Notes: generated from the letters alone by a model not told the origin. A stretch of 44,573 nucleotides of DNA from an uncultured bacterium (GCA_905214795.1 CAJMNM010000023.1:1-44573); one strand, 5' to 3'. Positions 1-8,299 are shown, counted from the first letter of the stretch. Translations and numbers: made by a program.

Positions 1-1
1 T

Positions 2-2137
2 TGCAATGAAATCGTGTTGCTGGCCTATTATATAGCTGATGTGAACATAGAATCGGTGTTCCATGAGATAACTCGTCGTAAAACTTACCTGCCATATAGC
101 GGAATCTGTCTGACTGATACCTTCCAGTTAGCAGAGAAAAAGCACAACGAGCTTTTCACGGAGTTCTTCCAGGACAATTCCAAACGGGTTAAGAAGCAAA
201 TGGCTACACACGTTAGGGTGATTGTAGGAAATCCACCATATTCTATCGGTCAGAAATCGGCTAATGACAATGCACAAAATACTGTATATCCAGCTATGGA
301 AAAGAGACTGAGTGAAACTTATACAAAAAGAAGTTTAGCAGGACTTAGTAAATCAACTTACGACAGTTATGTGAAAGCATTTCGGTGGGCTTCTGACCGT
401 ATTCCACAAAATGAAGGAGGTATTGTAGCATTCATAAGCAATGGTGCATGGCTTGACGGTATCGGTCAGGATGGTATGCGCAGATGTATAGAGGAGGAAT
501 TTACCTCTGTTTATGTACTGAATTTGCGTGGAAATCAGCGCACTTCCGGAGAATTATCCCGTAAAGAGGGTGGCAAAATTTTTGGCAGCGGTTCTCGTAC
601 TCCTATCGCCATAACTTTCCTTGTAAAAAATCCGGCAAAGAAAGAGCAAAAGGCAGTTATCCATTATCATGACATAGGTGATTATCTCACTCGTGAGCAG
701 AAGCTCAAACTGGTAAAAGATTTCCGTTCCATTTCTTCGCAGAAATTGGAATGGCAGATCATCACACCTAATGATAAGGCTGATTGGATAAATCAACGTG
801 ATGGAGTATTTGATAATCTAATACCGCTGTTTGATAAAAAAGGTGTTAGCGTTTTTAATCATAATGGACCAGCAGTAGCCACAGGTCGAGATGTTTGGGT
901 TAATAATTTTTCTAATTCTCAATTGGACGACAATATTAATTACTTAATTAATAACTACAATGCTCAATGCCGCGAATTTCAAACAATTAAATCACAAGAA
1001 AAAGCGCTGTCTGTCGAATCATTCATAGATACTGATACAACTAAAGTAAGTTGGACTCGTTCATTAAGAAATTTCTTGTCGCGCGGAACTTTACTAAAGT
1101 TTGAAAGGGAAAGACTTATGGAATGTTCGTATAGGCCATTTTGTGTGACAAACTTATATTATTCTCCAAGTCTGATAGAAAGTCCAGGACAATGTAAAGA
1201 TTTATTCCCTCAGAATACAGATAAAATCATTTTATGCGTAAATGGCAAAGGGTCTAATAAAGATGCCTCAGCCATAATTACCCATTATATTCCTGATTAT
1301 CAATTACAATTTAATTGTCAGTTCTACCCATTATATTGGTACGAAGAAAACAAAAATCCACAGGGTTCACTTTTCGATGATGCAGAACCCAATCGCTATA
1401 TTCGTCACGATGGCATCACAGACTGGATTTTGAAAGAAGTGCGGAATCGCTTTGGTGGTTTACGAGCTATTACCAAAGAACATATTTTCTACTATGTGTA
1501 TGGGTTACTTCATTCCAAACAATACCGTGAGCGTTTCGCCGATGATTTGAAAAAGTCATTGCCACGCATTCCCATAGTAGATAATGTACAGGACTTCATG
1601 GCTTTTTATAAAGCAGGAAAGGAACTTTCCGACCTGCATCTGAACTACGAGCAAGGCATTAACGAGCAGATTACAGGCCAAGATGGTGATTATTCGTTTT
1701 ATGCAAATATGCCGATGTTTGCGCATCGGTCTTTGGGGATAAAAGTTATTGGTGACATTGACATCTGGAAAAGTAAATGGACGGATGAAACATATCAATA
1801 CTTTGCCGTGGAAAAGATGCATTTTGCCAAAGTGCGTAATAAGGACGGCAAACTCATAGCTGACAAGACATCCATTATTTACAACGGCCATATCATTATT
1901 GAGAATATTCCACTTAAAGCCTACGAATACATCGTAAATGGTAAGTCTGCTATCGATTGGATAATGGAACGTTATGCTGTAACTATCGACAAAGCATCAC
2001 AAATCAAGAACGACCCCAACGACTGGAGCCGCGAACACAATCAGCCCCGGTATATCCTTGACTTGCTTTTGTCGGTCATCATCCTTTCTAATCAAACAGT
2101 GGATATAATAAACACTTTGCCGAAACTTAATATTTGA
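2..2137 (+). CDS. Type ISP-like restriction-modification protein, C-terminal part (N6-adenine methyltransferase and specificity region)
   Basis: The reading frame is open to the left edge (codons from base 2), so the gene starts outside the window and only its last ~710 residues are seen. The opening residues (NEIVLLAYYIADVNIE) and the motif GNPPYS (bases 227-244) match the amino-methyltransferase part of large single-chain enzymes that join a nuclease, a helicase and an adenine methyltransferase (Type ISP, LlaGI/LlaBIII-like). NPPY is catalytic motif IV of N6-adenine methyltransferases. The residues after about 400 would be the target-recognition region. The nuclease and helicase must lie upstream if present. 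The gene ends at a hairpin shared with the convergent operon. An orphan methyltransferase cannot be ruled out without the upstream sequence. Confidence 0.82.
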   Translation, partial: CNEIVLLAYYIADVNIESVFHEITRRKTYLPYSGICLTDTFQLAEKKHNELFTEFFQDNSKRVKKQMATHVRVIVGNPPYSIGQKSANDNAQNTVYPAMEKRLSETYTKRSLAGLSKSTYDSYVKAFRWASDRIPQNEGGIVAFISNGAWLDGIGQDGMRRCIEEEFTSVYVLNLRGNQRTSGELSRKEGGKIFGSGSRTPIAITFLVKNPAKKEQKAVIHYHDIGDYLTREQKLKLVKDFRSISSQKLEWQIITPNDKADWINQRDGVFDNLIPLFDKKGVSVFNHNGPAVATGRDVWVNNFSNSQLDDNINYLINNYNAQCREFQTIKSQEKALSVESFIDTDTTKVSWTRSLRNFLSRGTLLKFERERLMECSYRPFCVTNLYYSPSLIESPGQCKDLFPQNTDKIILCVNGKGSNKDASAIITHYIPDYQLQFNCQFYPLYWYEENKNPQGSLFDDAEPNRYIRHDGITDWILKEVRNRFGGLRAITKEHIFYYVYGLLHSKQYRERFADDLKKSLPRIPIVDNVQDFMAFYKAGKELSDLHLNYEQGINEQITGQDGDYSFYANMPMFAHRSLGIKVIGDIDIWKSKWTDETYQYFAVEKMHFAKVRNKDGKLIADKTSIIYNGHIIIENIPLKAYEYIVNGKSAIDWIMERYAVTIDKASQIKNDPNDWSREHNQPRYILDLLLSVIILSNQTVDIINTLPKLNI

Positions 2138-2144
2138 CTGATAT

Positions 2145-2180
2145 AAAACAAGTTGTGCTAATTTGCACAGCTTGTTTTTT
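2145..2180. terminator. Bidirectional terminator between convergent genes
   Basis: An inverted repeat (AAAACAAG and GTGC paired with GCAC and CTTGTTTT around a short loop) has an A-tract on one side and a T-tract on the other. It lies just after the methyltransferase stop. It also encodes the last residues and stop of the opposing gene, so it can end transcription from both sides. Confidence 0.7.
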
Positions 2181-2973
2181 GTAATCTATTTGACTTTTGA
2201 ATGGATGGTATGTTTTTTATCCTCAAAGTATCAGATAACTGTATATTAATAGTGTTGGGCCATGTCGTCTTATTACTGATAATCGCTTGTTCAATTGTTT
2301 TTAGTTGTGCATTGTCCATCTTGTTTGGAGGTGCACATTGATCTACTAAAAATGGTGTTATTGCAGAAATAATCAATGCAGCAAAAGCTATTTTCAAAGA
2401 GCTGTTCGTTTTGTCTATTTGTTTTTCAAAATTCCTTTGTTCTATTGATTTATAATTGTTTGTTACTAAATCATCAAGCAGAGGGAGTGGATATATCACT
2501 TTATTCGCATATTTTTCCAAATAATCTACAAAATCAACATAAACTTTATGTTCTGCATTTATAGGAACTAAATAAGTTATATCGTTTTCCACTCCCCAAA
2601 ATGTATCATCTGAAGGCTTGTATTTATATTTCTTCCTATCATATAATACTCTTTCTTCGTCAGTTTTAAGATCAAATGATAATGTCTGTATCCTTATAAA
2701 ATGTTCTTGTTCAAGTTCTTCTATGAAGTATAGAAAATCTGCTATTTTAAAATAGTTTTTTCTTAAATTATCCCAATTTACATCGGCTATTGATGTGCCT
2801 TGAAGGGAATAAAAGAATAATGCTTTTTGCGGTTCTGATGTCCATCTTAAAGCAAAACATTCTAATTCCTTACGTAATAATCTTGCCACTTGAAGTTCTT
2901 CAAGTTTTGCGGATTGTTTTAGTTGGACAATTTTTTTTACTAATTGTTGCTCGCTACTTGTTAATTGTCTCAT
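2158..2973 (-). CDS. Unknown protein with one membrane helix, last gene of a four-gene operon
   Basis: I do not recognise the family. The 271-residue protein has a charged, helical N-terminal half (residues 1-120, rich in Lys, Glu and Leu), then a mixed region, then a short basic/acidic helix leading into one clear hydrophobic segment at about residues 193-210. After it come a Cys-Ala-Pro-Pro-Asn stretch and about 60 polar residues. This suggests a single-pass protein with most of its mass in the cytoplasm and a short tail outside. Four bases separate it from the HNH gene upstream, so they are probably co-transcribed. The last codons lie inside the terminator hairpin shared with the convergent methyltransferase gene. 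A defence or abortive-infection role is inferred from the neighbours only. Confidence 0.75.
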   Translation of the reverse strand: MRQLTSSEQQLVKKIVQLKQSAKLEELQVARLLRKELECFALRWTSEPQKALFFYSLQGTSIADVNWDNLRKNYFKIADFLYFIEELEQEHFIRIQTLSFDLKTDEERVLYDRKKYKYKPSDDTFWGVENDITYLVPINAEHKVYVDFVDYLEKYANKVIYPLPLLDDLVTNNYKSIEQRNFEKQIDKTNSSLKIAFAALIISAITPFLVDQCAPPNKMDNAQLKTIEQAIISNKTTWPNTINIQLSDTLRIKNIPSIQKSNRLQKTSCAN

Positions 2974-2977
2974 GTTT

Positions 2978-3736
2978 CTACCTCTGCTTATTAAATCTTT
3001 GCATTAAAAAATCTATTTGCATAATGTCATCGAATTCATAAATACCTTCATTACCTATTGCAGGTATTAGAATTTCCTTAGCTTGTTTATGCAAATAGGA
3101 AATACCATTAACCTTAAAAGCCATTGGAAATATTTCAAGATAAAAATGGTGCCCAATACACCAAAAAGGAAATAATCCAGAAAACATCATATCTTCTATA
3201 AGTTTGGCATTCATGGGCATATCTGGATGTTCTTGATTTTCTGGTGTCAATATAATATTATTAAAAACATAAAATACTTTTGGATTGCCTATGTCATATC
3301 TTGCAAACTTCCTTACCGAATCAAACATCGGATGATTCCCGTTTTTTGTTACGTAATGGTATTTTTGAAGAAAAATATAAAATAAACTTCGTTTGAACTG
3401 TCGAGTTATAGTTGATGTCTTAAAATTATTTTTAATTTTTATAAGATGTTTATTGTGATAATAATTGAAAAATGCTGAATGAAAATTCTTGTATGATTCA
3501 GAGTCCAAGTTTTGACTAAAGAAACGATATGCATTAAAAATTTCCTTAAACACAAAATCTAAGGATGGCTTACCCAATGTTGCTGTACCAAAAAATGCAT
3601 TACAATCATCACATATATCAAAACCTATTTCTTCTCCACCAAGACTATGTGGTAAGATATGAGGCTTATTTTCAAATGCAACCTCTGGTTCTGTTCTTCC
3701 ACACCAAATACACTGCCCTGTTTTTATGTATCTCAT
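2978..3736 (-). CDS. HNH endonuclease-type protein
   Basis: The N-terminus carries a treble-clef HNH-like site: Cys9-x2-Cys12, then His26 and His30 in the stretch HILPHSLGG, then Cys42-x2-Cys45-Asn46. The four cysteines should bind a structural zinc, and the His/Asn residues are placed like the metal-binding and catalytic residues of the HNH_5-like group. Residues 60-252 show no motif I know and may select the target. The gene is third in a minus-strand operon, 25 bases after the membrane-protein gene and 4 bases before the next. HNH proteins in such settings usually cut phage or self DNA, but the substrate here is unknown. I am fairly sure of the fold and unsure of the role. Confidence 0.8.
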   Translation of the reverse strand: MRYIKTGQCIWCGRTEPEVAFENKPHILPHSLGGEEIGFDICDDCNAFFGTATLGKPSLDFVFKEIFNAYRFFSQNLDSESYKNFHSAFFNYYHNKHLIKIKNNFKTSTITRQFKRSLFYIFLQKYHYVTKNGNHPMFDSVRKFARYDIGNPKVFYVFNNIILTPENQEHPDMPMNAKLIEDMMFSGLFPFWCIGHHFYLEIFPMAFKVNGISYLHKQAKEILIPAIGNEGIYEFDDIMQIDFLMQRFNKQR

Positions 3737-3761
3737 ATTTTTTCACGAACAACTCATCCTA

Positions 3762-4220
3762 CTATTTCTTATTAATGATTTCTTTATATATGTTATAGAA
3801 TCCAATAGTAGAGTCATATATAATATATAAAAAGTAGAATACAGAAAAGAAAGTAATCATATTCACAAAAATTCGTGTTCCATATAAAATATAAGTACAT
3901 TCTGATTTTGAAAATATGATATTAGCTATTAAGACTATAATAAAATCAAATGCTATAATTGCAAATTCAAAATATACATTTCGTTTTAATGCCTTAATGC
4001 ATTCTTGAATATCTGCTCCAGTCAAATCTTTATAAAGCGTTAATTGATTGAGTATCAAATTTGATAAAGTTGTATAGAGGACAACGATTGTAATAAGCAC
4101 TGGAATTAAATTTTTGCTAAACGCCCAAAGAAAGTCTCTTTCTTCATCTGCAAAGGAAGAAATTAAAGCCATTATCAATGACAATGTCAAATATCCTATA
4201 TATTTTAGCAAACGTGTCAT
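3762..4220 (-). CDS. Small four-helix membrane protein
   Basis: The 152-residue protein has four hydrophobic segments at about residues 5-23, 37-58, 82-103 and 115-135. A polar cytoplasmic loop (about 60-80, including LTGADIQECIKALKR) separates the two pairs. The start codon overlaps the stop of the 291-residue gene upstream (ATGA, bases 4217-4220), a sign of translational coupling and probably a fixed ratio of the two products. No family is recognised. A small multi-pass protein made together with a soluble partner recalls two-part membrane defence systems such as Kiwa (KwaA/KwaB). That is a likeness of layout only, and I see no sequence homology. Confidence 0.75.
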   Translation of the reverse strand: MTRLLKYIGYLTLSLIMALISSFADEERDFLWAFSKNLIPVLITIVVLYTTLSNLILNQLTLYKDLTGADIQECIKALKRNVYFEFAIIAFDFIIVLIANIIFSKSECTYILYGTRIFVNMITFFSVFYFLYIIYDSTIGFYNIYKEIINKK

Positions 4221-5092
4221 TTTCTAAGAAACTTATTGAGCTTTTCAATTAATGTCTCGAGACCTGATTCAAACAAATTACCCGATAAAGATGCTTCCAA
4301 ATTATCGCATTCAAATCCTTTTGTTGTCTTGCCTGTTTTAAGATATGCTCTGATTCCTTTAGCTTTAATAGTTATTACATCACCACATTCAGCGGAATAA
4401 GCAGCCATATCAGCTATTTCCTGATTTTCTTCATTGATTTCCAAATATTCACCATCTGCAGCTTTTAATTCAAACGATGATTGCTTGCTATTTGTCGCTT
4501 TATTCGTTGCTGCAATGACTTGTTTTATGGATTTGTTGACATTAGGAAGATTAGGATAAGAAAAATGGAATCTAACCATTTCTATTTTTTGTTTATATGT
4601 ATGAACTATATTCCAAAATTCCACTTTCTCATAATCTCTTTGAATAGTTATGTCCAAACCTTTGCTATTTAAATATCTTTTGAATGAAAAGAGTAAGATT
4701 TGTTTTACGGTATTAGTATCACTAAATGCTACTTTATCTTCTTCGATTGCTATACGTTGCACATCTTTCCTGTTGTCTATAATGATCAAACAACTCGGAG
4801 AATACTTATATTCTTGTTTGTGAAAAGACTCCTCCAAATAAAGTTTCTTATTATTAGCTAAACGAAAGACAATCACATTGTTTTCGTTCAATATGATTTT
4901 ATGGTCGAATTTTTTATTCTGTTTTTTGAAAAGAGGAGTGAATGTTTCAAGAAAAAAAGCTCCGAATATATCTTGTTTTTGTTCCATCAGTTCATCTTGT
5001 GTAAGAACTTTCTTATTTTCGTCAAAGATATTATTTTCCTTCCTTTTCTGAAGAGGAGAAAATTGATACGTATATAAAATGTATTTCGACAT
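4217..5092 (-). CDS. Unknown soluble protein, first gene of the four-gene operon
   Basis: The 291-residue product has no signal peptide or membrane segment. It starts with a short beta-like stretch (KYILYTYQF) followed by a charged region. A middle part has alternating hydrophobic strands (SCLIIIDNRKDVQRIAIEE, about residues 100-118) and a long helix. A C-terminal part (about 180-291) includes an acidic beta-rich block (ELKAADGEYLEINEENQEI) and the glycine/lysine stretch RAYLKTGKTTKG. The overall look recalls DUF4747-like proteins found near phage-defence genes, but I cannot confirm this. It overlaps the next gene by four bases. The sequence just upstream on the minus strand holds TATTTTTG (bases 5115-5122), which fits a promoter -7 element; no good -33 element is seen. 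Confidence 0.75.
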   Translation of the reverse strand: MSKYILYTYQFSPLQKRKENNIFDENKKVLTQDELMEQKQDIFGAFFLETFTPLFKKQNKKFDHKIILNENNVIVFRLANNKKLYLEESFHKQEYKYSPSCLIIIDNRKDVQRIAIEEDKVAFSDTNTVKQILLFSFKRYLNSKGLDITIQRDYEKVEFWNIVHTYKQKIEMVRFHFSYPNLPNVNKSIKQVIAATNKATNSKQSSFELKAADGEYLEINEENQEIADMAAYSAECGDVITIKAKGIRAYLKTGKTTKGFECDNLEASLSGNLFESGLETLIEKLNKFLRK

Positions 5093-5114
5093 GATAATTA
5101 AAATATTGTTTTCA

Positions 5115-5122
5115 CAAAAATA
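5115..5122 (-). promoter_or_regulatory. Possible -7 element for the four-gene operon
   Basis: TATTTTTG on the minus strand fits TAnnTTTG and lies about 25 bases before the start codon at 5092. No convincing TTTG lies at the expected distance upstream, so the site is tentative. Confidence 0.35.
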
Positions 5123-5271
5123 CGGAATTTATTCTATAATATAGACTATAATACAATAATTCAGTCCATACAACAAGTATTTCTACTTAATTCAGAAATA
5201 TCTTTATTCTATTTGGTTTTGAAAGTTGGTAATTGGTAATTTGAATAAAAAATTAATTAGTTGTAATCTCA

Positions 5272-5479
5272 ACCGAGGTGAAGCAAAAGCACAAGGCATC
5301 TGCTTGTATTTCAAAATAAAGCGTTACATTTGTGGAGTAATAGAAAATCAACTCTACAAGACACTGCAAAATATTGCAAGCTTCCAATGAAACAATAGAG
5401 GGAGATTACTTCTTTAGCTAAAAGATACCTCAAAGATATTCAGCCACTTATTATTAGATTACGATTCTTGGTGGAGTCA
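5272..5479 (+). repeat. Direct repeat copy 1 (208 bp) with promoter, upstream of the LytTR gene
   Basis: This 208-base segment aligns without gaps to bases 7498-7705. I count 26 differences (87.5% identity), mostly transitions. It holds a promoter-like pair, TTG at 5304-5306 and TACATTTG at 5325-5332, separated by 18 bases and pointing at the LytTR gene that starts 26 bases after the repeat. Neither strand is open over the full length, so it is not a gene fragment I can name. It could be an attachment-site duplication, a relic of a mobile element, or a regulatory or small-RNA gene copied twice. Bases 5093-5271, before it, hold only AT-rich sequence. Confidence 0.85.
5304..5332 (+). promoter_or_regulatory. 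Promoter inside repeat copy 1
   Basis: TTG, an 18-base spacer, then TACATTTG matches the Bacteroidetes promoter pattern. Transcription would start near 5339 and run through the rest of the repeat into the LytTR gene. Confidence 0.5.
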
Positions 5480-5504
5480 GTATATATTTAATTTTGATTA
5501 TGAT

Positions 5505-5951
5505 ATGAAGAAAGCCAGAAAGATAAAAAATAAATACTCAATTAAGCGGCAGAAAAGTATGACCTTAAGTAAGATTAAAACACAAAGAAGCAAATCAATT
5601 AAGGAAACTAACAGAAAAAGATTTGCAATGATTGAAGATAAAGAAGGGTATACTTGTGTTGAAGCTAACAAAATTTTGTATGCAGAAGGAGACGATAAAA
5701 CTTCAGTTGTCTATGCGTCTGAGCAAAGGACTTTCCCTTTAAGTATTCCTATCAAAAAAGCAATAAAACAACTAATGTCACTAAATAAGATGGTTACTAT
5801 TAGCGAGAATTGTATTGTAAATGCAAACCATATAAGTGAATTAGGAGAAAATTATGTTGTAGTTAATGGTAAAAAATTGAAATTAGACAAAGATAGATTG
5901 AAGGATATACAAAATGAAGTTTGTATCATTAACATTTATATAAATTGTTAA
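5505..5951 (+). CDS. Orphan LytTR-type DNA-binding regulator
   Basis: Residues about 45-143 fit a LytTR DNA-binding domain: the strand pattern around ILYAEGDDKTSVVY, then FPLSIPIKKAIKQL, then the conserved core ISENCIVNANHISEL and a final YVVVNGKKLKLDKDRL. There is no receiver domain. Instead residues 1-42 are a strongly basic tail (many Lys and Arg), which may add non-specific DNA contacts. It is probably a transcription factor controlling itself or the DUF2971 gene downstream. The gene lies between two copies of a 208-bp repeat, and the upstream copy supplies a promoter-like sequence. Base composition is AT-rich like the rest of the island. Confidence 0.8.
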   Translation: MKKARKIKNKYSIKRQKSMTLSKIKTQRSKSIKETNRKRFAMIEDKEGYTCVEANKILYAEGDDKTSVVYASEQRTFPLSIPIKKAIKQLMSLNKMVTISENCIVNANHISELGENYVVVNGKKLKLDKDRLKDIQNEVCIINIYINC

Positions 5952-6407
5952 TCTTACATCTGTTGTTTCACGAGATTTTTTTTGGTATATTATTTGTTAT
6001 AATAGAGAATTTAAGTATCTCTGATTATGAACTTTTATTTTATATAAAAGCAGGTTATTTGAAGAGTCTACTCGTTTCTAAACCATTATCCATCTAAAAA
6101 ATAAATCTTTCATATGTTATTTTGCTATGATGGGGAAACTTGTTATTTTTGAAATAGGAAAAAGCATGCTTTGGATAGTACAAAAACAAGAATAGGATTT
6201 CACCTGTTATCAAATCATTACCTTTATTAAGCTTTAGTGAATAAGAAAAAATACATGTTTAACGGTATGGGCATAGTTCTATATCTATTATTTGGGTAAA
6301 ACATACAAAAAAGCTATAGACGATTTTCATTAAGGTATTTCCTTTAGATAATGCTTTCAAGAAAGAATATTAAAAATTAAGAGTCGAGAACGAAATATAA
6401 TTTTCAT
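5952..6407. other. 456-bp AT-rich gap without a recognised gene
   Basis: This stretch lies between the LytTR and DUF2971 genes. A 22-codon open frame starting at 6127 has no recognisable product. I see no clear terminator and no good promoter; it may hold decayed sequence. Confidence 0.5.
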
Positions 6408-7460
6408 ATGGAAACAAAAAGAAGAAAATTCAAGGAGATATTGGAAAAAGTGTCAATTCCAGAAACTATGTTGCAAGAAGAGCGAAAAGCTTTATTAAGT
6501 CCACTAGTTGAATATGTAAATAACATAACTCCATCACGATTGTTTCGTTATCGGCCATGTAATGAAATGCAATTTGATGCCTTTTATAACAATAAAATAT
6601 ATGCTGTTAATGCGCAAATGTTTAATGATCCATACGATTGTCTTACACAATACGATAAAAATTACTTATACAATTCAATCAAACATGGATTATCTATAGA
6701 AGCAATTAAACAGTTAAGAGATCTGTTGAATAATGGTGGACATTTACCTGAACTTTGGGAATCTCTATACGGTGAGGAACGAGCAAAAATGATTAAAGAT
6801 ATTATATGTAATACTACTGATGGAGATCTAGAACGGCAAGTACTTGCTTTTGAAGTGAATAAAAAAGACTTTTTCAATAATATAGATAAGATTCTTAAAC
6901 AAGCAGAAGATTATCTTAGACGCAATACATTTATCGCATGTTTCAGTGAAACTGTAAAATCGATAACAATGTGGTCCCATTATGCAGATTCACATAAAGG
7001 TTTTGTTTTAGAGTATGACTTTAAAAATTTAAATTGTCAGTGTGATATATGTGACAAAAAAAGTACTTGTAATGATAGAGTTTTTTATAATATTTATCCT
7101 ATAATATATGACTATAGAAGGTATAATGCAACATCGTTCGTCGAATATTATTTAGGTTTATCATTGGGGCTAAATGCCAAAATGAATGATACAATGTATT
7201 ATACCAAGGCTGCTCTTTACAAGTCACCTCAATGGCAATATGAAAAAGAGTGGCGTTTATTTCTAAATAAAAATAATTCTATAGGATTATCCAGTTTAAA
7301 CATCCAAATAAAACCAATTGCTGTTTATTACGGCAATGATATGTCTGCGATAAATAAGAAAATAATAAGCGATATAGCAAAGGAAAAAGGAATAAAAGAA
7401 TACCAAATGTATATAGATACTCAATCAGATAGATATGCTATGAAGTATAGAAGAATATAA
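6408..7460 (+). CDS. DUF2971 family protein
   Basis: The family hallmarks are in order: RLFRYRP (residues 44-50), FNDPYD (72-77), the CFSE stretch, MWSHYAD (188-194) followed by GFVLEYD, and EKEWR (279-283). The 350-residue length is at the long end for the family, whose biochemical activity is not settled. Members often sit in phage-defence islands. A cysteine cluster (C-x-C-x2-C-x5-C, in the stretch NCQCDICDKKSTC) falls between the MWSHYAD block and the C-terminal block. It looks like an inserted zinc-binding loop. The gene lies between the two 208-bp repeats, after the LytTR regulator. The start is set by an A-rich upstream stretch; no clear promoter is seen. Confidence 0.8.
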   Translation: METKRRKFKEILEKVSIPETMLQEERKALLSPLVEYVNNITPSRLFRYRPCNEMQFDAFYNNKIYAVNAQMFNDPYDCLTQYDKNYLYNSIKHGLSIEAIKQLRDLLNNGGHLPELWESLYGEERAKMIKDIICNTTDGDLERQVLAFEVNKKDFFNNIDKILKQAEDYLRRNTFIACFSETVKSITMWSHYADSHKGFVLEYDFKNLNCQCDICDKKSTCNDRVFYNIYPIIYDYRRYNATSFVEYYLGLSLGLNAKMNDTMYYTKAALYKSPQWQYEKEWRLFLNKNNSIGLSSLNIQIKPIAVYYGNDMSAINKKIISDIAKEKGIKEYQMYIDTQSDRYAMKYRRI

Positions 7461-7497
7461 TATTTTGTACACATCAATATTCGAATTAAGTTTCCAC

Positions 7498-7705
7498 ACC
7501 GAGGTGGAGCAAAAACACAAGGCATCTGCTTGTATTTCAAAATAAAGCATTACCTTTGTAGAATAATAGGAAATCGACTCCGCAAGACACAGCAAAATAT
7601 AGCAAGCTTCTGGTGGAGCAATAGCGGGAGATTACGTCTTTAGCTAAAAGATACATCAAAGATATTCAGCCACTTATCGTTAGATTACGATTCCTGGTGG
7701 CACCA
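7498..7705 (+). repeat. Direct repeat copy 2 (208 bp) with promoter
   Basis: It is 87.5% identical, without gaps, to bases 5272-5479. This copy has TTG (7530-7532), an 18-base spacer and TACCTTTG (7551-7558), then ends in TGGTGGCACCA and is followed 15 bases later by a hairpin and T-tract. Promoter plus about 190 bases plus terminator would make a complete short transcription unit. The matching terminator is missing from copy 1. Short internal palindromes (ATCGT with ACGAT, and TGGTG with CACCA) lie near the 3' end. Confidence 0.85.
7530..7558 (+). promoter_or_regulatory. Promoter inside repeat copy 2
   Basis: TTG, 18 bases, TACCTTTG fits the Bacteroidetes pattern. With the terminator at 7721-7752 it would give an RNA of about 190 bases with no evident reading frame. 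Confidence 0.45.
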
Positions 7706-7720
7706 CTTTTAAAACTTTAA

Positions 7721-7752
7721 AATCCTGATTCTTAACCGAATCGGGATTTTTT
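7721..7752 (+). terminator. Intrinsic terminator after repeat copy 2
   Basis: AATCCTGATTC pairs with GAATCGGGATT (one G-U pair) around a six-base loop and is followed by a T-run. It would end a transcript starting inside repeat copy 2. Confidence 0.65.
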
Positions 7753-7828
7753 GTTTTATAGCATCTGGTAAACAAAGTGTTTTATATGTACCATTTAAGT
7801 AGGTGAATTCAATATTTGCTAATATTTA

Positions 7829-8299
7829 TTAGCATCTTACAATCTTATGCATTACTAATAAATTAACAATAACTAAAATACTACCTAAAATGCCTAACAA
7901 TAATACATGCGGCCATTCTAGGCTAAAAGTAGAAATTATAGAATATAAAAGAAAAGAGCAAGAAGGGATAAACACTAAACAGGAAACCATACCAGGAAAA
8001 AACTTTCGTATGATGAGAGATTGGATTAGATGTCCTATCAAATGAATATAGAAACCTAAAAATATAGCAATCCATAAATAATAATAATTCCAAATAAACA
8101 TCAGATATGAGGTCAGAAGTAATAATGACTCCTCAAAAACAATTAGTGAAAATTTTTTAGTTGATATATTTGAGAATTTGCTTAAAATAGGGCTTCTTTG
8201 AAAGATGTCCTTATTTTTTTTAATCCAATCAGGAAGATAAAAAATTTCTTCTAACTCATGAATAACGAATATAATAAAAAAAGATACATATATATACAT
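7829..8299 (-). CDS. HXXEE-domain membrane protein
   Basis: The motif HELEE (residues 14-18) lies inside the first hydrophobic segment, followed by LPDWIKKN, which is the signature of the HXXEE family. The 156-residue protein has four to five hydrophobic segments, with another His pair (HLIGH) in a later helix. The function of the family is unknown; the His and Glu residues in a membrane setting suggest metal binding. It stands alone on the minus strand and is the last AT-rich gene of the island before the more ordinary genes. Confidence 0.7.
   Translation of the reverse strand: MYIYVSFFIIFVIHELEEIFYLPDWIKKNKDIFQRSPILSKFSNISTKKFSLIVFEESLLLLTSYLMFIWNYYYLWIAIFLGFYIHLIGHLIQSLIIRKFFPGMVSCLVFIPSCSFLLYSIISTFSLEWPHVLLLGILGSILVIVNLLVMHKIVRC

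Noticed and set aside
4217..5092. Naming the 291-aa and four-helix pair as Kiwa
   Set aside because: Only the layout is alike; I see no sequence sign of KwaA or DUF4868.
5272..5479. Repeat copies as tmRNA or tRNA 3' ends
   Set aside because: The end TGGTGGCACCA and a TAC-frame resembled a tmRNA tag, but there is no proper T-arm, no matching 5' half and no alanine-rich tag.
6127..6195. 22-codon frame between the LytTR and DUF2971 genes
   Set aside because: Too short, no promoter and no recognisable product.
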